NCBI GenBank assembly: GCA_010405405.1
Contig: MU004232.1
Location: forward strand, 949,481-1,013,480
Source of the DNA: Microthyrium microscopicum
Lineage: Eukaryota; Ascomycota; Dothideomycetes; Microthyriales; Microthyriaceae
Length of the DNA stretch: 64,000 bases
Direction of reading: 5' to 3'
The translations under genes and the position numbers were made by a program. The notes below the pieces were generated by a model, which made no database searches, was not told the origin of the DNA, and saw only the letters and a program-made list of their open reading frames with translations. Positions 23,796 to 36,315 of this stretch are shown here, one piece after another (position 1 is the first letter of the stretch; the number at the start of each line of letters is the position of its first letter).

Positions 23796-25407
23796 ATGAC
23801 CAAACGCAAAGTCCGCGAGGCTGTTTTGGAGTCGAGGGTGACGAAAAGGTCGAAGAATGGGGAACAGCGAATCGACCAGCTATCTCGCCTGTCAGATGAA
23901 TTGATTCTGAGAGTCTTCTCATACTTGACGACCACGGAACTCAACACTTGCCAACGGTATGTCAATTTTCCCGTTCTTCATGTCTAATTCTGACTGTCTC
24001 AGGTTGTCTAGGAAATATTGCGACATAGCCGAGGATTCCCAACTGTGGAAGGCAGCATATTATGCGCATTTCGTTTTGCCCCGAGCGCTCCGTGTACCCG
24101 GGTACAAATATTCCTTGAACGAGACGAATGCGAATTCTTGGAAATCACAAAACTGGCTTGGTGATGAGATCCTGCGTGAACCGGGAAAGATCAAGAACTG
24201 GAAGCAACAATTTATATTACGCCACAACTGGTCAATGGGACAATGTAAAGTTAGTGAACTCAACATTGATAAAGAGCGGCCACTGCCACCGTTACTCGTT
24301 CGGTTTCATGACGGAATCGTGTATACAGCAGATCAAGAATCTGGGCTTCGAGCATGGAGCTCAAGAAAAGAGCAAAGGTTTCTTGCTAGCAAGGCTTTCA
24401 TCGGACTTGAACCACCTACTGCCTTTGCTGTTGACACGAACTCGCCCAAGGACGATCATCGAATAACGGTTGGACACAGGGACGGGGCGTTCATTATATA
24501 CTCGTTCTCCAAAGAAACCCGAACATTTCAAAAAATTTACACCCATCCCGCCTCTTCAAACGGCATGATCGCTGCTATAGCGCACTGTTCACCTTTCCTG
24601 GTAACTATGACAGCTTCTCAACTTGTCTCGGTGTACAAACTTTCAGATGAAAGTGGCGGCTTAGTGAAATCGCCACTCTTACTTCATTCTCTCAGGTCAC
24701 AGACGATATGGCCTCCGCTATCGATTGCATTGCGGCCATTGTCAAACTCATATATTGTTTCAATTACATATGTAATTCCAACAATCCTTACTTGGGCTGT
24801 AGGTGTGCAAGAAATACACCTAGATGCACAAGGCGAAATACGACAATCTCGAGTTGCGTCTTCTGCCTATACTGGCCATGGGTGGGGATCAAGACTGCCA
24901 GACACATCAATATCGACCTCGAGGCTGAGATGGCCTTCCTCCATGCCCTTCACGGCGGCTGCGCCGGCATTCTCGAAGCCAACTTCGATTTCGTATTCCC
25001 ATCCTTATCTTCTACTATCTCATCCGGACAATACACTCACATTGTTTATGGTGAACTCGAACGCCGATACCCTCTCCATCGGCAAAGGAACTCGTCTCTG
25101 GGGGCATACTAGCTCAGTCTCCGGTGCACAAGTTGAGAGTAAAGGCAAGGCGGTCTCAATAAGTGCTAAAGGAGAGGAGCTTCGCATTTGGCAATTAGAA
25201 GGCACGTCTGGTAAGCGATATCTCCTACCCTCGAATGCGAGTGTAGAAGTCAAACCAGCGCGGAGAAAAGCCTCTCAAAGTACCAAGAAGGAGAAAGATG
25301 ATGACGGGATCATGAGAGGATGGGTCGCATTTGATGAAGAGAATGTTGTTGCTCTCAAAGAAAGAACTTTTGGGCGACAGGATCTTGTTATATACGACTT
25401 TACGTAG
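23796..25407 (+). CDS. F-box protein with a WD40-like C-terminal propeller
   Basis: Exons 23796-23956 and 24003-25407 (46-bp intron), 521 aa. After a basic N-terminus (MTKRKVREAVLESRVTKRSK) an F-box occupies about residues 27-60: LSRLSDELILRVFSYLTTTE, then LNTCQRLSRKYCDIAEDSQLW across the intron. Then the usual linker WKQQFILRHNWSMG and a series of beta-rich segments (PLLVRFHDGIVYTADQESGL, KDDHRITVGHRDGAFIIYS, GKAVSISAKGEELRIWQLEG) resembling degenerate WD repeats. F-box proteins recruit substrates to SCF ubiquitin ligases; the target is unknown. The splice recreates the F-box helix, which supports the join. Confidence 0.85.
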
Positions 25408-25800
25408 ATTATGCCGTCAAGGACCAACATGTTTTAGCATTTTAATAAACCAGTCCTTGAAATGTCAGAAACAAAATGTTATTATGCTATGATCATTTGG
25501 CAAGCTTGGGATATTGTGAAGCATGTCGACTCGCTTGAGCCTAACATGAGAGGAGCTGTCTCGCGGTTGCTAATTGTGCTAAACAACCCGAACATTCTTT
25601 GCGATGCAATAGAGTTTTCATGAGGACAAGTTAGAGGAAAAGTATCAACAAACTTCAATTAAAACAATTAAGGTTGTTGAAGTTGCGGCGACGCGCTGGC
25701 CAACTGAAGATTCGGAACGCGTCTGGGATCGGACCTTGAACCTTCTCGTCCTCCTTCAACCACTGTTGAGCAATCAATCCCATCACCCACTTCATCAACA
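25408..25800. other. Intergenic, F-box 3' end and orc5 promoter
   Basis: Contains an AATAAA-type signal just after the F-box stop (about 25442-25447). No gene seen. Confidence 0.45.
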
Positions 25801-27315
25801 ATGGCACCACTGGAATCGGTTCGACAAGAATTAAGCCAGCAGTTTCCTTGTCGCAAAGACCAAATCCAAGTTCTCTCAACGCTCTTCGAAGCTTCATTTC
25901 CATCTCCCCCCACGACAGTGGTTCATGGCTTGGAAGCAACAGGAAAGAGCGTGGTTGTAAGGGCAGTTCTACAAGCACTCGATGTGCCTCATGCTATTAT
26001 CGACTCAAAGGAATGCATCACAACACGACAATTACTGGAGCAGGCTGTTGCAGCCACTCGTAACAGTGTCCATCAAGCTCTAGGAACCGGTCTTTTGCAT
26101 GGTAACCAAATCAAATGCGAGACTGTCAATGCTTTGGAAAATCATCTAGAAAAGAACATCAAAGATGTTCCAAAGTTTGTTTTGGTGTTTGATGGCGTCG
26201 ATCGCCAAAAAGAAGCGCCAATGACACTATTACCTGGACTGGCAAGACTTGGAACGATCGTATGTTACTGACTTTCTTTGATATCCAAGTGGCGCTTATT
26301 GATGTCTCCTAGATACCGAACCTGAGCATTGTTTTCATCATAACAGTGCCAAATCCTAGACTACTCCACCTCCCTGGAACTCCGCACATTCAATTTCCTA
26401 CCTACTCTAAGGAGGACATGATTACTATTCTTTCACTAGACCCCCAGGACATCTTCTTGGAGCGTGTAGATGAAGAGAGGTATGACTATGGCGAAGAGGA
26501 AGCTTCGGAAGATAAGGCCTGGCTTTGGCCAAGATATTGCGCCGTCGTCTGGGACTCTATAGGCAAAGGTGCTGCTCGTGATCTCAGGACATTCACCTTG
26601 ATATGCTACAATCTGTGGAGACCATTTGTGCAGCCTATTGTCGACGGTACTCATGGCACGCGAGACTTTTCCAAGCTACTTGTTTCAAGGCGCAGCATTT
26701 TTCAAGGGGACGAGGCATTGACTGGCAAGATTATCTCTGCAAAGCCATCAGCGGAGGACCAGAATAATCGGAGCAAGCCAAGTAAGTGTCAAAGAGTCTC
26801 ACAAAGCTTTGAGCTAATTATTTTAGCATTTTTGGAGCTTCCATACTATGCAAAATTCCTCCTCTGCGCAGGATATCTGGCTTCCTACAATCCTCCCAGG
26901 CAAGACAAGATCTACTTCATGAAAAGCACGGAACGCAAGCGCAGACGACGTGGAGGAAATGCTGGAGGAAGAGCAAGCAAACACCGAAAGGTAACAAAAT
27001 GCGCTTTGCTCTAAAATACTTACATTGACAATTTTGCGGTAGATCCCGAGACATTTATTGAACCCGTCTCCGTTTTCATTGGACCGTATGCTGGCTATTT
27101 TGCAGTCCATTTTGATACATCCTGTGGCCCAGACCGGCCAAATCTCCGCACAAATAGCAACCCTGACATCTCTTAGACTGCTCTTGCGAACTGGAGCAGG
27201 AACCGCGGATCTGTTGGATCCAGCAACCCGGTTCAGAGTCAATTGTTCTTGGGAATATGTGTCAAGCCTTGGCCGAAGTGTTGGCATTGAGCTAAGAGAC
27301 TATCTTGCAACATGA
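25801..27315 (+). CDS. orc5: Origin recognition complex subunit 5
   Basis: Exons 25801-26259, 26313-26781, 26827-26990 and 27043-27315; introns 45-53 bp; 454 aa. The AAA+ core shows Walker A (GLEATGKS, residues 43-50) and Walker B (FVLVFDGVD, about 126-134). The region after the second intron reads FLELPYYAKFLLCAGYLASY, then NPPRQDKIYF, the conserved Orc5 segment, and the C-terminal winged-helix part ends RSVGIELRDYLAT. Orc5 is part of the six-subunit complex that marks replication origins and loads MCM. A basic insert (ERKRRRRGGN) sits between these domains. All junctions close in phase. Confidence 0.94.
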
Positions 27316-28198
27316 GGGTTGTGCAAACTCCCAAGACCTGCAGCTTGCCAACATTAGGCATGAGTGGTAACTCAGCGAGATAAGCAGCAAGATGGTCAGT
27401 AGTTCGGTATCCCACTCTTATGGCCAGTGCGAGGTTAATATCGAAAACCCTGACAACTCATCTATTGGCTCAGACCTGGGCTCAGTCGACCGGAGAATCA
27501 TGGCGAAGTATCGTTTTTCAATATTTCCCACCACTTAGGAGACTTCTCTACAGCCAGAGATAACAAATTCCCAGAGAATTGCGCACCAAAGCCTGGATGG
27601 GCGACGTAACTATCCCACGAGAGCTCATCAGATATATATGAAGCATGTTAGACGACCTCTAACCCGCGTCGTAAGATCTCCTGACCATTTAACGTGTGGC
27701 TTAGTCTGATAACGGTGCTTCGCAGGACATGATTTGTTTGCCCTTACATTCTTCATTGATATGATTATTGTTTGCACAGATCTTCCCATCAGTCTTGTCA
27801 TCGGAGTAACAATTTATATATTGGCTAAATGTCCGATATCCCTGAAAGCAGGCAGATGCTTGCTAACCAGCTCATGCGGACCTGGCTAAGAGTCTCGAAG
27901 CATTCAACTCTTCATCATTTACCCTGCAATGCTCTTCCCCAGAGACGCACCGAATCTTGTTCTAGGTCTGGTCATTGGGCGGAACATAAGCTTCGACAGT
28001 CAAGCAATGTACAGTCGACATGGTTTGTAAAATAAGTTCCATAGGTACCTGCAGAACACAAATGCTTAATGGCCACTGCATCCATAGCTTTGGGATCTTG
28101 GGTCTGAGCCTCGAAAAGATCTCTGTCACAAACTATCATCGCTGTCTCTCGAGCTAGATAGCTTTGGCCATGAGGAACATAATCGCACGTTCTTGACA
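27316..28198. other. Intergenic, about 880 bp, nothing recognised
   Basis: Both strands carry only short frames without family resemblance or splice support. An ATATATA patch lies near 27635 and another near 27815. Confidence 0.4.
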
Positions 28199-29355
28199 AT
28201 GTTACAACTACTACTCTCCCCTCTCGTCTGGTCCTTGGGTGCCTCCGCCACCCTCCACCACATGTTCGTTGGGACCTATGGCGGATCCGGAGTATACGCA
28301 GTAACCTACGACGACACAACACGCGCCCTCACATCCACGAAAAGCAACACCACCCGCGAAGACAACGAATGGCTCGCCCTCTCCTACGACGGCAAAACGC
28401 TCTACTCGTCCGGTCTCGCAGGCTGGTCTTCATTCCCCATAACTTCGCCCACGACCATCGGCGCGTCCACAGGCAGCTCACCTTCCCCTGGCCAATGTGC
28501 GATCTGGCAGGGGATTTTCATACTGGCGTCGCGAAGAGCGCCGTATAGCGTGTATGGCACATTGAGCTGTGCGCGGAGTAAAGATGTTGGCGCACCAGCT
28601 GGACAGGTTGGGAGGGGGAAGGGCGAGGTGGTGTATAATGAGACTGCTGTTATGTATGGGATGGATATGGATCCGTCGAATCAGTATCTGTACACTTCGG
28701 ACTTCAAGTCAGGGAAGATATGGACTCATAAGGTGAACAAGGACGGTAGTTTGACTGCTTTAGCGTCAGTGGAAGGGCCGAGTCCGGTTGGTGCTCCTAG
28801 GACGGTCGTGGTACATCCTAGTGGGAAGTCACTGTATGTTGTGTTGGAAGGATGGAATGTATTAGCGTTATATGCGATCAACGCGACGACACATCTCCCC
28901 GAATATATGGACGCGCTGTTCAACTTGGTGCCACCAAGTATGTTCCTTATTCTTTTCCATAACGAGCAACTTCTAACGTTATCATAGCCGAGACTCCAGC
29001 AAACTATGCCGCCCACTCAGCAGTAGTGTCCACAAAAGGCAGCGTCCTATGGGCCACAACATCCAGCAAAGTCGGCGGCAAGCCAGGCTTCATCACCGGA
29101 TTCCGCCTGCAGGAAGACGGCCAAATAATAGACCAAATCTTCCAAGTCAACACTCCCACTGGCGGTGGAAAATCGAACAATCTCGCAGCCAGTCCGTTTG
29201 CAGATAATATGGTAGCGTTGACGGAATCTGAGAGAGGTAGTGTCAGTTTGTGGCGATACGACAATGTCAATGTCAAACAAATCGCCAGTGTACAGATCCA
29301 CGATGCTGGAGCGCCCAATAAAGGATGTTGCTCGGAGGCAGTCTGGCTCGATTAG
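28199..29355 (+). CDS. Secreted lactonase-type beta-propeller (6-phosphogluconolactonase / muconate cyclase family)
   Basis: Exons 28199-28937 and 28988-29355 (50-bp intron), 368 aa. The start is the ATG opening a signal peptide (MLQLLLSPLVWSLGASA). The mature part has the repeated blades of the lactonase family: MFVGTYGGSGVYAVTYDDTT, WLALSYDGKTLYSSGLAGW, MYGMDMDPSNQYLYTSDFKS, RTVVVHPSGKSLYVVLEGWN, and the C-terminal NNLAASPFADNMVALTESE. Fungal members are annotated as carboxy-cis,cis-muconate cyclases or 6-phosphogluconolactonases; with a signal peptide the cytosolic pentose-phosphate role is unlikely and the substrate is unknown. Tail-to-tail with the oxidoreductase gene (65 bp apart). Confidence 0.87.
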
Positions 29356-29420
29356 TGTAGATGTTTGAATAGCTAAAGTTTAATGCCTGACATGACTCTT
29401 CTCTTGCCTCCCCCAGATTC

Positions 29421-30732
29421 CTAGAAGAGTTCAGATATGGGATACTCGAGGCTTTCGATATTGTCTGGGTAGACCATATCGCCTTGTCTGCGCACTTCAT
29501 CCATAACTTCCATGATAACTATACTTTCTTCCCAGCTCATATCCTCGCTCTCTTGTTTGCCGTCTCTTATACAGCGCGCCGCTTCATCGGCTTGCCAGTA
29601 CATTCCGCGACCCTGTACTTCTTGCGTTACATCCGCAAACTCCAAGCCAGTTTTGTTATCTTCGACGGGAATGATGTTGTATCGCTCTGGTCGAAAGGAG
29701 GGTCCATATACCTGGATTTCACCTTCTGTTCCTTGGATGCGGACGGCTGGGCCGGCGGTGTGCTTATTGTCCGGGTTATCGGAGACCTGGAAAAGAGCTT
29801 TAGTATACTTACAATAATGAGTAGTTGACATGCTCAACGTACTCGTAAGTGGCTCATAGCAACACCATGCGTCCCCTTCGGCAGGAAATTCATAATAATA
29901 CTACACGCCTCATCCGAGCCAGTCTCAAACCTCGTAATCGAACTCGCCACAACCGGTTTCCTCCGCTCCTCCACCGGCAACGCATGATACAGTATCAAAA
30001 ATACCCACGTAATGCTATAAATCCCAACTACCCACCACCATCGTTAGCGCACACCTCCAGACTCAAGGATTTCATCACTTACTATCCAACATCGCGCCTC
30101 CCGCAAGATCCATATTAAACAACCGATTCCCATTCCCCAGCTCCCTCATCGGCGCCTGAAAACTCAAATCCGCAATAACCCGCCACACATCACCAATCTT
30201 CCCACTCCTCACGAGACCCACAACCTCTCTAACAAGGGGGATCCACCGCGTCCAAACCGCCTCCATCAAAAACAGCCCCTTTGCCCTCGCAATCTTCACC
30301 AACTCTTTGGTTTGCTCTGCATTAACAGTAAATGCCTTCTCGCAAAGGACGTGTTTGCCAGCTTCCAGACACGCTCTTGCATGCTGATAGTGGTGCGAAT
30401 GCGGAGTGCCGATATATATAATTTCCACATCCTTATCTGCTATGAGTTCCGCATAGCTGCCGTAGGCTATCGCCGAGCTGGGGGCTTTGACTGTGGTGAG
30501 GAAAGTTTGGGCACGGCTGAGGGAGTTGGAAGTTGCGGCCGCAGTGACGATGTGCTGGATATCGGTGGGCTGGCTGGCGCCTCGGTCGAGGAGGAGATCT
30601 TTGGTGAATGTTGTTGAGATGTTGCCGCATGCTGTGGGAAGGTCAGTGATGTGTGTCTATCGTGGGAGAAATTAGGAAGATAGACTTACAGAGGATGCCC
30701 CATTTTAGGGCGAATGGTTCTTTGGTAGACAT
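29421..30732 (-). CDS. Gfo/Idh/MocA oxidoreductase (dimeric dihydrodiol dehydrogenase-like)
   Basis: Exons in transcript order: 30732-30690 (43 nt), 30631-30083, 30027-29843, 29786-29421; introns 55-58 bp; 380 aa. An N-terminal Rossmann fold (KWGILSCGNISTTF across the first intron) is followed by IIYIGTPHSHHYQHARACLE, GKHVLCEKAFTVNAEQTKEL (the EKP-type motif with Ala for Pro) and LFLMEAVWTRWIPLVREV. The C-terminal substrate domain contains AMLDIGIYSITW and RPERYNIIP. The closest type is trans-1,2-dihydrobenzene-1,2-diol/D-xylose dehydrogenase (NADP). The second intron lies exactly at AMLD|IGIY, a highly conserved stretch, which confirms the join. Substrate is not predictable from sequence. 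Confidence 0.9.
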
Positions 30733-31403
30733 TTTGGCTGTTAGGAACTCAATTATGGATTTTATGGGATATGCCGCGTAGTAGACGATTGGCAAATAGC
30801 GATATCAGAGTCGAAGTTGATTCTCCTGATGGTCGTTTGTATCAGTCAAGGTGTTGTACATTACTAGTATGTGGGCACAAGCAGTGAAGCGGGGCAAGAA
30901 TTATTATTCGTTTGAAATTATGCAGGTACTGACGCTCATAGGCAGGGGTACATGAAAACTACATAGTAGTAGTCAATATTGGTGGTCGTGATCATTTGGG
31001 AGAGATTCTTTATATCGTGAAAGTGAGACATGGATTATATCTTGCCTCTCTATGAAAGATTGTCTATCAAACAAAACCAGTGCGGGTAAATTTGGGGATA
31101 AGAATGTAAACTAATTGCGTTATTTACATTTAGATGTTCTGCTCATTTCTTCCATGCATCGTTATAATTATATCAATTGCATGAGTTTAGAACTGAGATT
31201 CTGTCCAAAGGGGGTATTTTTACAACGGTAACTTCAAAAGCAACGGAATATCCAAAGGGATTGTTGTAAATTGGGAAAAGCACCGGGATGTCCTTGCTTT
31301 GTGATTTTGCTCACATATGCTTCTATGGTATCACAAGCAAGCAAAAGTCGAAATAGACTGATTGACATGCCAGCCGTTTGCGATGTTCTGAGCTCTGGAT
31401 GAT
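30733..31403. other. Intergenic, AT-rich, nothing recognised
   Basis: Between the oxidoreductase start and the carrier stop. Long AT-rich stretches (30900-31200). No frame over 60 codons with support. Confidence 0.4.
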
Positions 31404-32449
31404 TTACTTGGCGATGTTACGGCGAAGTCTGACACTTTGATCATATAGAGCGTCCTTGAATGCAAACAAGAATGCTGCAGTGAGAACACTCTGAGTGACC
31501 TTGGATCCAATGCCTAGCAAATATTAGCAATTGATCAAGTTCAACTGAAAAGTCACTCTTACCTCCATAAAGTCCTCCAACACCCTCCTCGTTGATGATT
31601 CTCTTCAGCGTCTCGGTCATGCCCTGTTTTGGAGCATCTTTGCTGGCCACATGCATTCTACTCTTGACTGTGATGTATGGGTATGTTACTGATGTAGCCA
31701 TCAGCTTTCCAAGAGCACCAAGGTAAAAGGCATCCTTGGGTGTGACTCTCCTCCTCTTCTCAAGCGCATTCTTCAATTGTTCAAAGACAGTATATTGAAG
31801 AATCGGGTTGATAACCAACACCAAAGCTGGCATGACACCAGCAAACATACCCGCCAGACCCTCCTCTTTCAACACGCTGAGGAATGTCGCAACAGTGCCC
31901 TTTGGCTTGACTAGCTTGGCACCAGGTAGAGCCTCTTCACGCTTGCCTGCCGTCATGCGGGTGTTCACAACCCAGATTGGGTTGGTAATCAGCACCGTCA
32001 GCGAGCCAGCTACTGCGCCCGCAGCCATACTCTCAATGGTCGTCAACTTCTTGCTGACGCGACCAGATTTGATAGCAGCATTTTCGAAAAAGGCGCGGGT
32101 CCATTCGTACCAGTAGTAGTAGACAAAGTTGGTAAGACTTATGCCGAAGAGGGCGGAGTCGATGCCTGAGTAGAGTCCGCTGATTCCTTCGCGGTGGACA
32201 ATGCGCTGCACAGCTTGAACGAACGAGGCTTCGGACTTCTTGGACTCGACTTGCGCACGGGTTGATAGTGTGATTAAAGGATAGCTGCGATGTATTTAGT
32301 GATAAGCTATTAGAGATGGACATGGTGAGCGCATACGTCAAGGCAGTAGCTAGAATACCACCGCCAGCTCCAGCCAGTGCGTGAGCAATGTTATCATTTT
32401 GCTGGGGTACAGGAGCAACTGGTGCTTCCTTGGTGTTGATCGTCGCCAT
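31404..32449 (-). CDS. ant1: Peroxisomal adenine nucleotide carrier
   Basis: Exons in transcript order: 32449-32337, 32284-31563, 31513-31404; introns 52 and 49 bp; 314 aa. Three mitochondrial-carrier repeats are visible: TYPLITLSTRAQVESKK, TNPIWVVNTRMTAGKRE and TYPYITVKSRMHVASK, each followed by a gly-rich second helix (GISGLYSGIDSALFGIS, GLAGMFAGVMPALVLVINP, GVGGLYGGIGSKVTQS). The spacing and motif variants (STRAQ, NPIWVVNTRM) fit the PMP47/Ant1 group, which imports ATP into peroxisomes for fatty-acid activation in exchange for AMP. Matrix-side basic residues are kept. Both introns fall in carrier motifs and restore them. Confidence 0.92.
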
Positions 32450-33772
32450 TGCGATATTGTATGTCAATGATCGGCTATCAGAACTAATGTATGGTTGTCG
32501 ACGTTCAGCTGCTAGAGTGTTAAGCAACGTAGTAGTTCTCTACGCTGTGAGATTCAGATGGTGATAGAAGAATAGTGTTGAGGTGAAGAAGTAAAAGCAG
32601 GAAAGGTGAAGCATATCGGAAATGCCTACCGTGACTCGGCGATTCGGTATGAGGTTTACATTCTTTGAGCGTCACAGAGGTTAAAAGCCTCGGTTTGGTG
32701 GGGTTGGGAGCTAGTCGCCTCGGATCTCGTAGAACCACCAGAGGTTGAGCACAAGACAATGGTTGGGCAATATGGACTGTATTGGGTGATAAGTTACAGC
32801 CACGTTAGCTGACTTTCTGCTGAATCATCATTATAGAATAGCCCAAATGGACACGGAAAGAGACGATGAGGGCTTTGGAGGAGGCAAATTAATAGGTCAG
32901 CCAAATCCCTGTTTGGGAAATCGCGACCAAATTTGAGTGGTTGAATATTGATCAAGGCAGGAACAGGGGCCTGAAGAAGTTGAGGCAAGCACTATGTATC
33001 CGCAGGCTCCCAAGGCTTGCTTCGGGGGCATCCATTCAAGGCAAGTGCATGGCACTAATGGCAATGCCTAAGAAATGCTCCACAGAGAGAAAGGAAGCAC
33101 CAGCCTCTTTTTGGCTTGCTCTCTCCCAATCCAAGAGTGTCCAAGCGTCGTTTCCCTAAATCCCTGCCTTGCTGGCCAGGCGTACCTTCCCTCTCAAGCA
33201 CCCAAGCATCCAAGTCCAATCGCAGGGCATTTTGGGCAAAACAACTGCATCTATTTTTGGCAGTCACATCAACGCTCTCACTCTATTCTCTGCCATACTC
33301 TACCACTTACTCCGGCAACACAAGCTCATTACTGTCTCTCCTAGAAACTCAATCTCAACATCTGCTATCTCCTCCATAGTCGGTTATACAGTGCCGTCCG
33401 CAATATCCTGCGAATTGCCCCGTCATACTTCTCTATTCTCTACCATACAACCCTTCCAAACCCTCCGCGCTTCCTCCTACTGGCTCAACTTCTTCCATCA
33501 CACAGACCCCTCGCGGCTTACCCTCCCCGAAACTACCTCTGTAATTCTCGGGAATCGCTTTTTAGATCACTTTCCATTTACCTGGCATCATTCTGCTGAT
33601 CCCGCGACCTCCCACTCTCCTGGTCCTCGTTCGCGCCGAACCATCTTCTTCTACTACTCTACCACCATCCACCGCCAGCCTGGATTAGTCGCCTGACTGT
33701 TTGGCCCAAACTCTAATCACTCCAGTCAGCTCATCGGGATCCTATGGAATCGACCATTCAAACTCCCCAGCC
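32450..33772. promoter_or_regulatory. Divergent intergenic region ant1 / abp2 with a pyrimidine-rich leader
   Basis: 1.3 kb. The last 600 bp before abp2 is strongly pyrimidine-rich on + and lacks ATG between about 33080 and 33740, as expected of a long transcribed leader. Open frames here (for example 33169-33696) reflect the C/T bias: they have non-ATG starts and no family resemblance. A CTCCAG acceptor-like site with an upstream CTAAT element precedes the abp2 start near 33725, so a spliced leader is possible. Confidence 0.5.
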
Positions 33773-36315
33773 ATGGAATATGGCCCGCCTTCAAACATGA
33801 GCCAGCACCATTCTCATCAGATTCAAAATCACAACAATCATTATCAACAGCACTCGGCTACTGCAAGTCCCATGGCTTTTACCTCGTCATACAGACCTCA
33901 ACATGGACATCAGGAGCATAAGACGGGTATGAGCCCCACCAGCGCGCATACTGCAGCTGGAGCGACGATAAATGGACAAAACACTTTTTATAGCCCGGCA
34001 GAATCTGGAAGATCAACTGCGTCACCTCGACAAGTACCGATTCAGCTAAACACACCGACGACTCATTATGCGCCGAACGATCGATCACTACCATCTCGAG
34101 AGTTTGCCGATGAAAAGGAGTTTGAAGATGCATATGTTGCTTTTGTCCTATATTGCAACCCATCTATACCACTGGATTCGAGTACTCATGACCTACGCAA
34201 AAACTTTTCATCTCCTCCAAGAAGCGACGGCAAATCTTTCAGCACGAAACGCCTCTTTGAACTTCTGGAATTACTGGATAAGAAAGAGCTCAAGACTTGG
34301 ACAGAATTGGCATTGGAGTTGGGCGTGGAAAAGCCAGCAATCGACAAAGGCCAAAGTTCGCAAAAAGTCCAGCAGTATTCAGTCAGATTGAAGGTAAGTT
34401 GCATTGTTTGCCCTTTTCTACGTTGTCCTTCATTTGTCTCTTATACCCGAACAAATATCTTGTTTGAGACCTTTTATGGTCCATTAATTTCTTTCGTTTC
34501 TGTTTCACATCGTATTTGCAATTTGTTTTTCTCTATTTTTACATACCCTCGGTCCTCTGGGCTATTATTGTTTCCGACCTTCCCGCTCTATTTTCTGCCT
34601 AATTAATTCATTGATATTGTGTCAACATAATTGGCTTGATATTGTATGCTGGTCGGCTTGTTACCTGAGCTCTCAACCCTTGTTCATAGATCGGCATTAA
34701 CTGTGGCTTGCAGAGATGGCTAAGGGCATCACATATCGATGCATTTTGCGACTATATGATGGGCAAACATCATAACTACATGGAATTACCTTCTTTGCAC
34801 GAACCATTCCCAGAACAACGAGATGGTGTATATGTCGAAGATGATCTCGCCCTCAGAGCTCTCAAGCCAGAGTTTCGTCCGAAAAGGGGTCGTAAACGGG
34901 CGGAATCCGACGAGATAGAACCAATGTCTGCAATTGAACCAAAAAGACCTCACTTGGAATTACCAAATTACAATGCTGGACCACATTCTGCATATCCAGG
35001 AAGTATGAGCGCACATCCCGACGATTTGGAGAGATTTGGACCAGGTGATCACTGGCTCACACCTGCAAATCTAAGCAGTCCTGCAACTGCCAAGTCAAAT
35101 GGACCTACCACACATCGGTGGAGATTAAACGAAACACCATCAACGCCTCATCCAATGTCAGCAGTGACACCAATTAGCGCACAACCACCCGACTCGGCAT
35201 TCGATGATGCTAGTGGCTCACAATCGCAAAGGATGCGAATGCGCCGAAGACATGGAACCGCAGTGTCTTCCGCTTGGCCTAGTAACAGCACGACACCAAA
35301 TGGGAAACTACGAGGAAGGCCTCCGACAAATCGATCTGTTAAGGATGGTCCATTTATATCGTTTCCAGCAAATCCCAAGGCTAAAGAAGGACCAGCAATT
35401 GACTTGTCAAGAAATCAAATACACACCCCAACAGATGAACTCCGAACGCCATCTAATTCACTTCCTCCTCCAGCGCAATCACCAAATTCCCCCTTCCGTG
35501 TACCAGCATATCCAACGCCGGTTTCTGCTACAGCAAAAATACCAGGTCGACCGGAAAGGCTGTCACTCCAGGTACCTCAGCATGTTGGTAACCCAGTACG
35601 ATTAGCGACACCAACGATAGCAGTGAATGGTGAAGAGGAACATACATTCCGCAGACCAGAGTCATCACATGGCGTACCCCGACGATCAAGCAATCCCATC
35701 TCAACACACGTCATAAGCACCGATGAGCTCAAACGGGCCCTCGCCGCTGATCTGCTGAAAGCCGATGTATCTGGTCGCGCAAAAGCCCTACGAGGCACCG
35801 AAGCTAAAGATCTCGCTGAAAGCCTACTAGCCGCTATGCGCACGCGAATCAGCTCTCCGCCGGCGGAGGGCCGCAGTCTCGGAGCAACAGACGATACATT
35901 CCGGCTAACATGCGCAAGCTGGCTCGGACTCAATCCTCCACCATCCTGGCCTAGTTGGACTCCAGTAGCACCAGCCGGAGTCAAAAAGATCCATATCCGC
36001 CGCTACAGAATCAACCACGATGGCTACGATATTCCCGTTGACGAAAGCGACGATGAAGCCGAAACGGATTCCGGACGACTAAAGCAGACCTTTGATATCG
36101 AGTGGGACCTATCACTAGGCAGCATCAGTAGCAAATTCCAAATCAAAGGTCTTCACATCGGCGAAACCTTCGAACACGACGATGAGGATCGCTTGGGCGT
36201 GGCAGACGCAAGCGAGAATTGGAAATCAAAGGCCATGGTGCTACAAGCCAAGCTCAAAGAACGTAACGAGGAGATGAAGAGCCTTAAGGATAAGGTGCTC
36301 GAAGCGGTGCTATGA
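33773..36315 (+). CDS. abp2: ARS-binding protein 2 (Abp2 family)
   Basis: Exons 33773-34393 and 34714-36315, joined by an unusually long 320-bp intron (GTAAGT donor, CTTGCAG acceptor); 740 aa. The Abp2 domain spans the splice: FADEKEFEDAYVAFVLYCNP, RLFELLELLDKKELKTWTEL, VQQYSVRLK|RWLRASHID, then FCDYMMGKHHNYM. This family was named for S. pombe Abp2, which binds AT-rich origin DNA; the domain resembles a homeodomain-like DNA binder. The rest is long and disordered (Gln/His-rich start, Ser/Pro-rich middle) with an acidic segment and a C-terminal coiled coil ending SLKDKVLEAVL. The start is the first in-frame ATG; the frame stays open upstream to 33701, so a short 5' exon may be missing. Confidence 0.85.

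Noticed and set aside
33169-33696. 175-codon open frame upstream of abp2
   Set aside because: Composition is dominated by C/T-rich codons of a pyrimidine-rich leader (Ser, Pro, Leu, Thr), it is open in other frames too, and it shows no domain.
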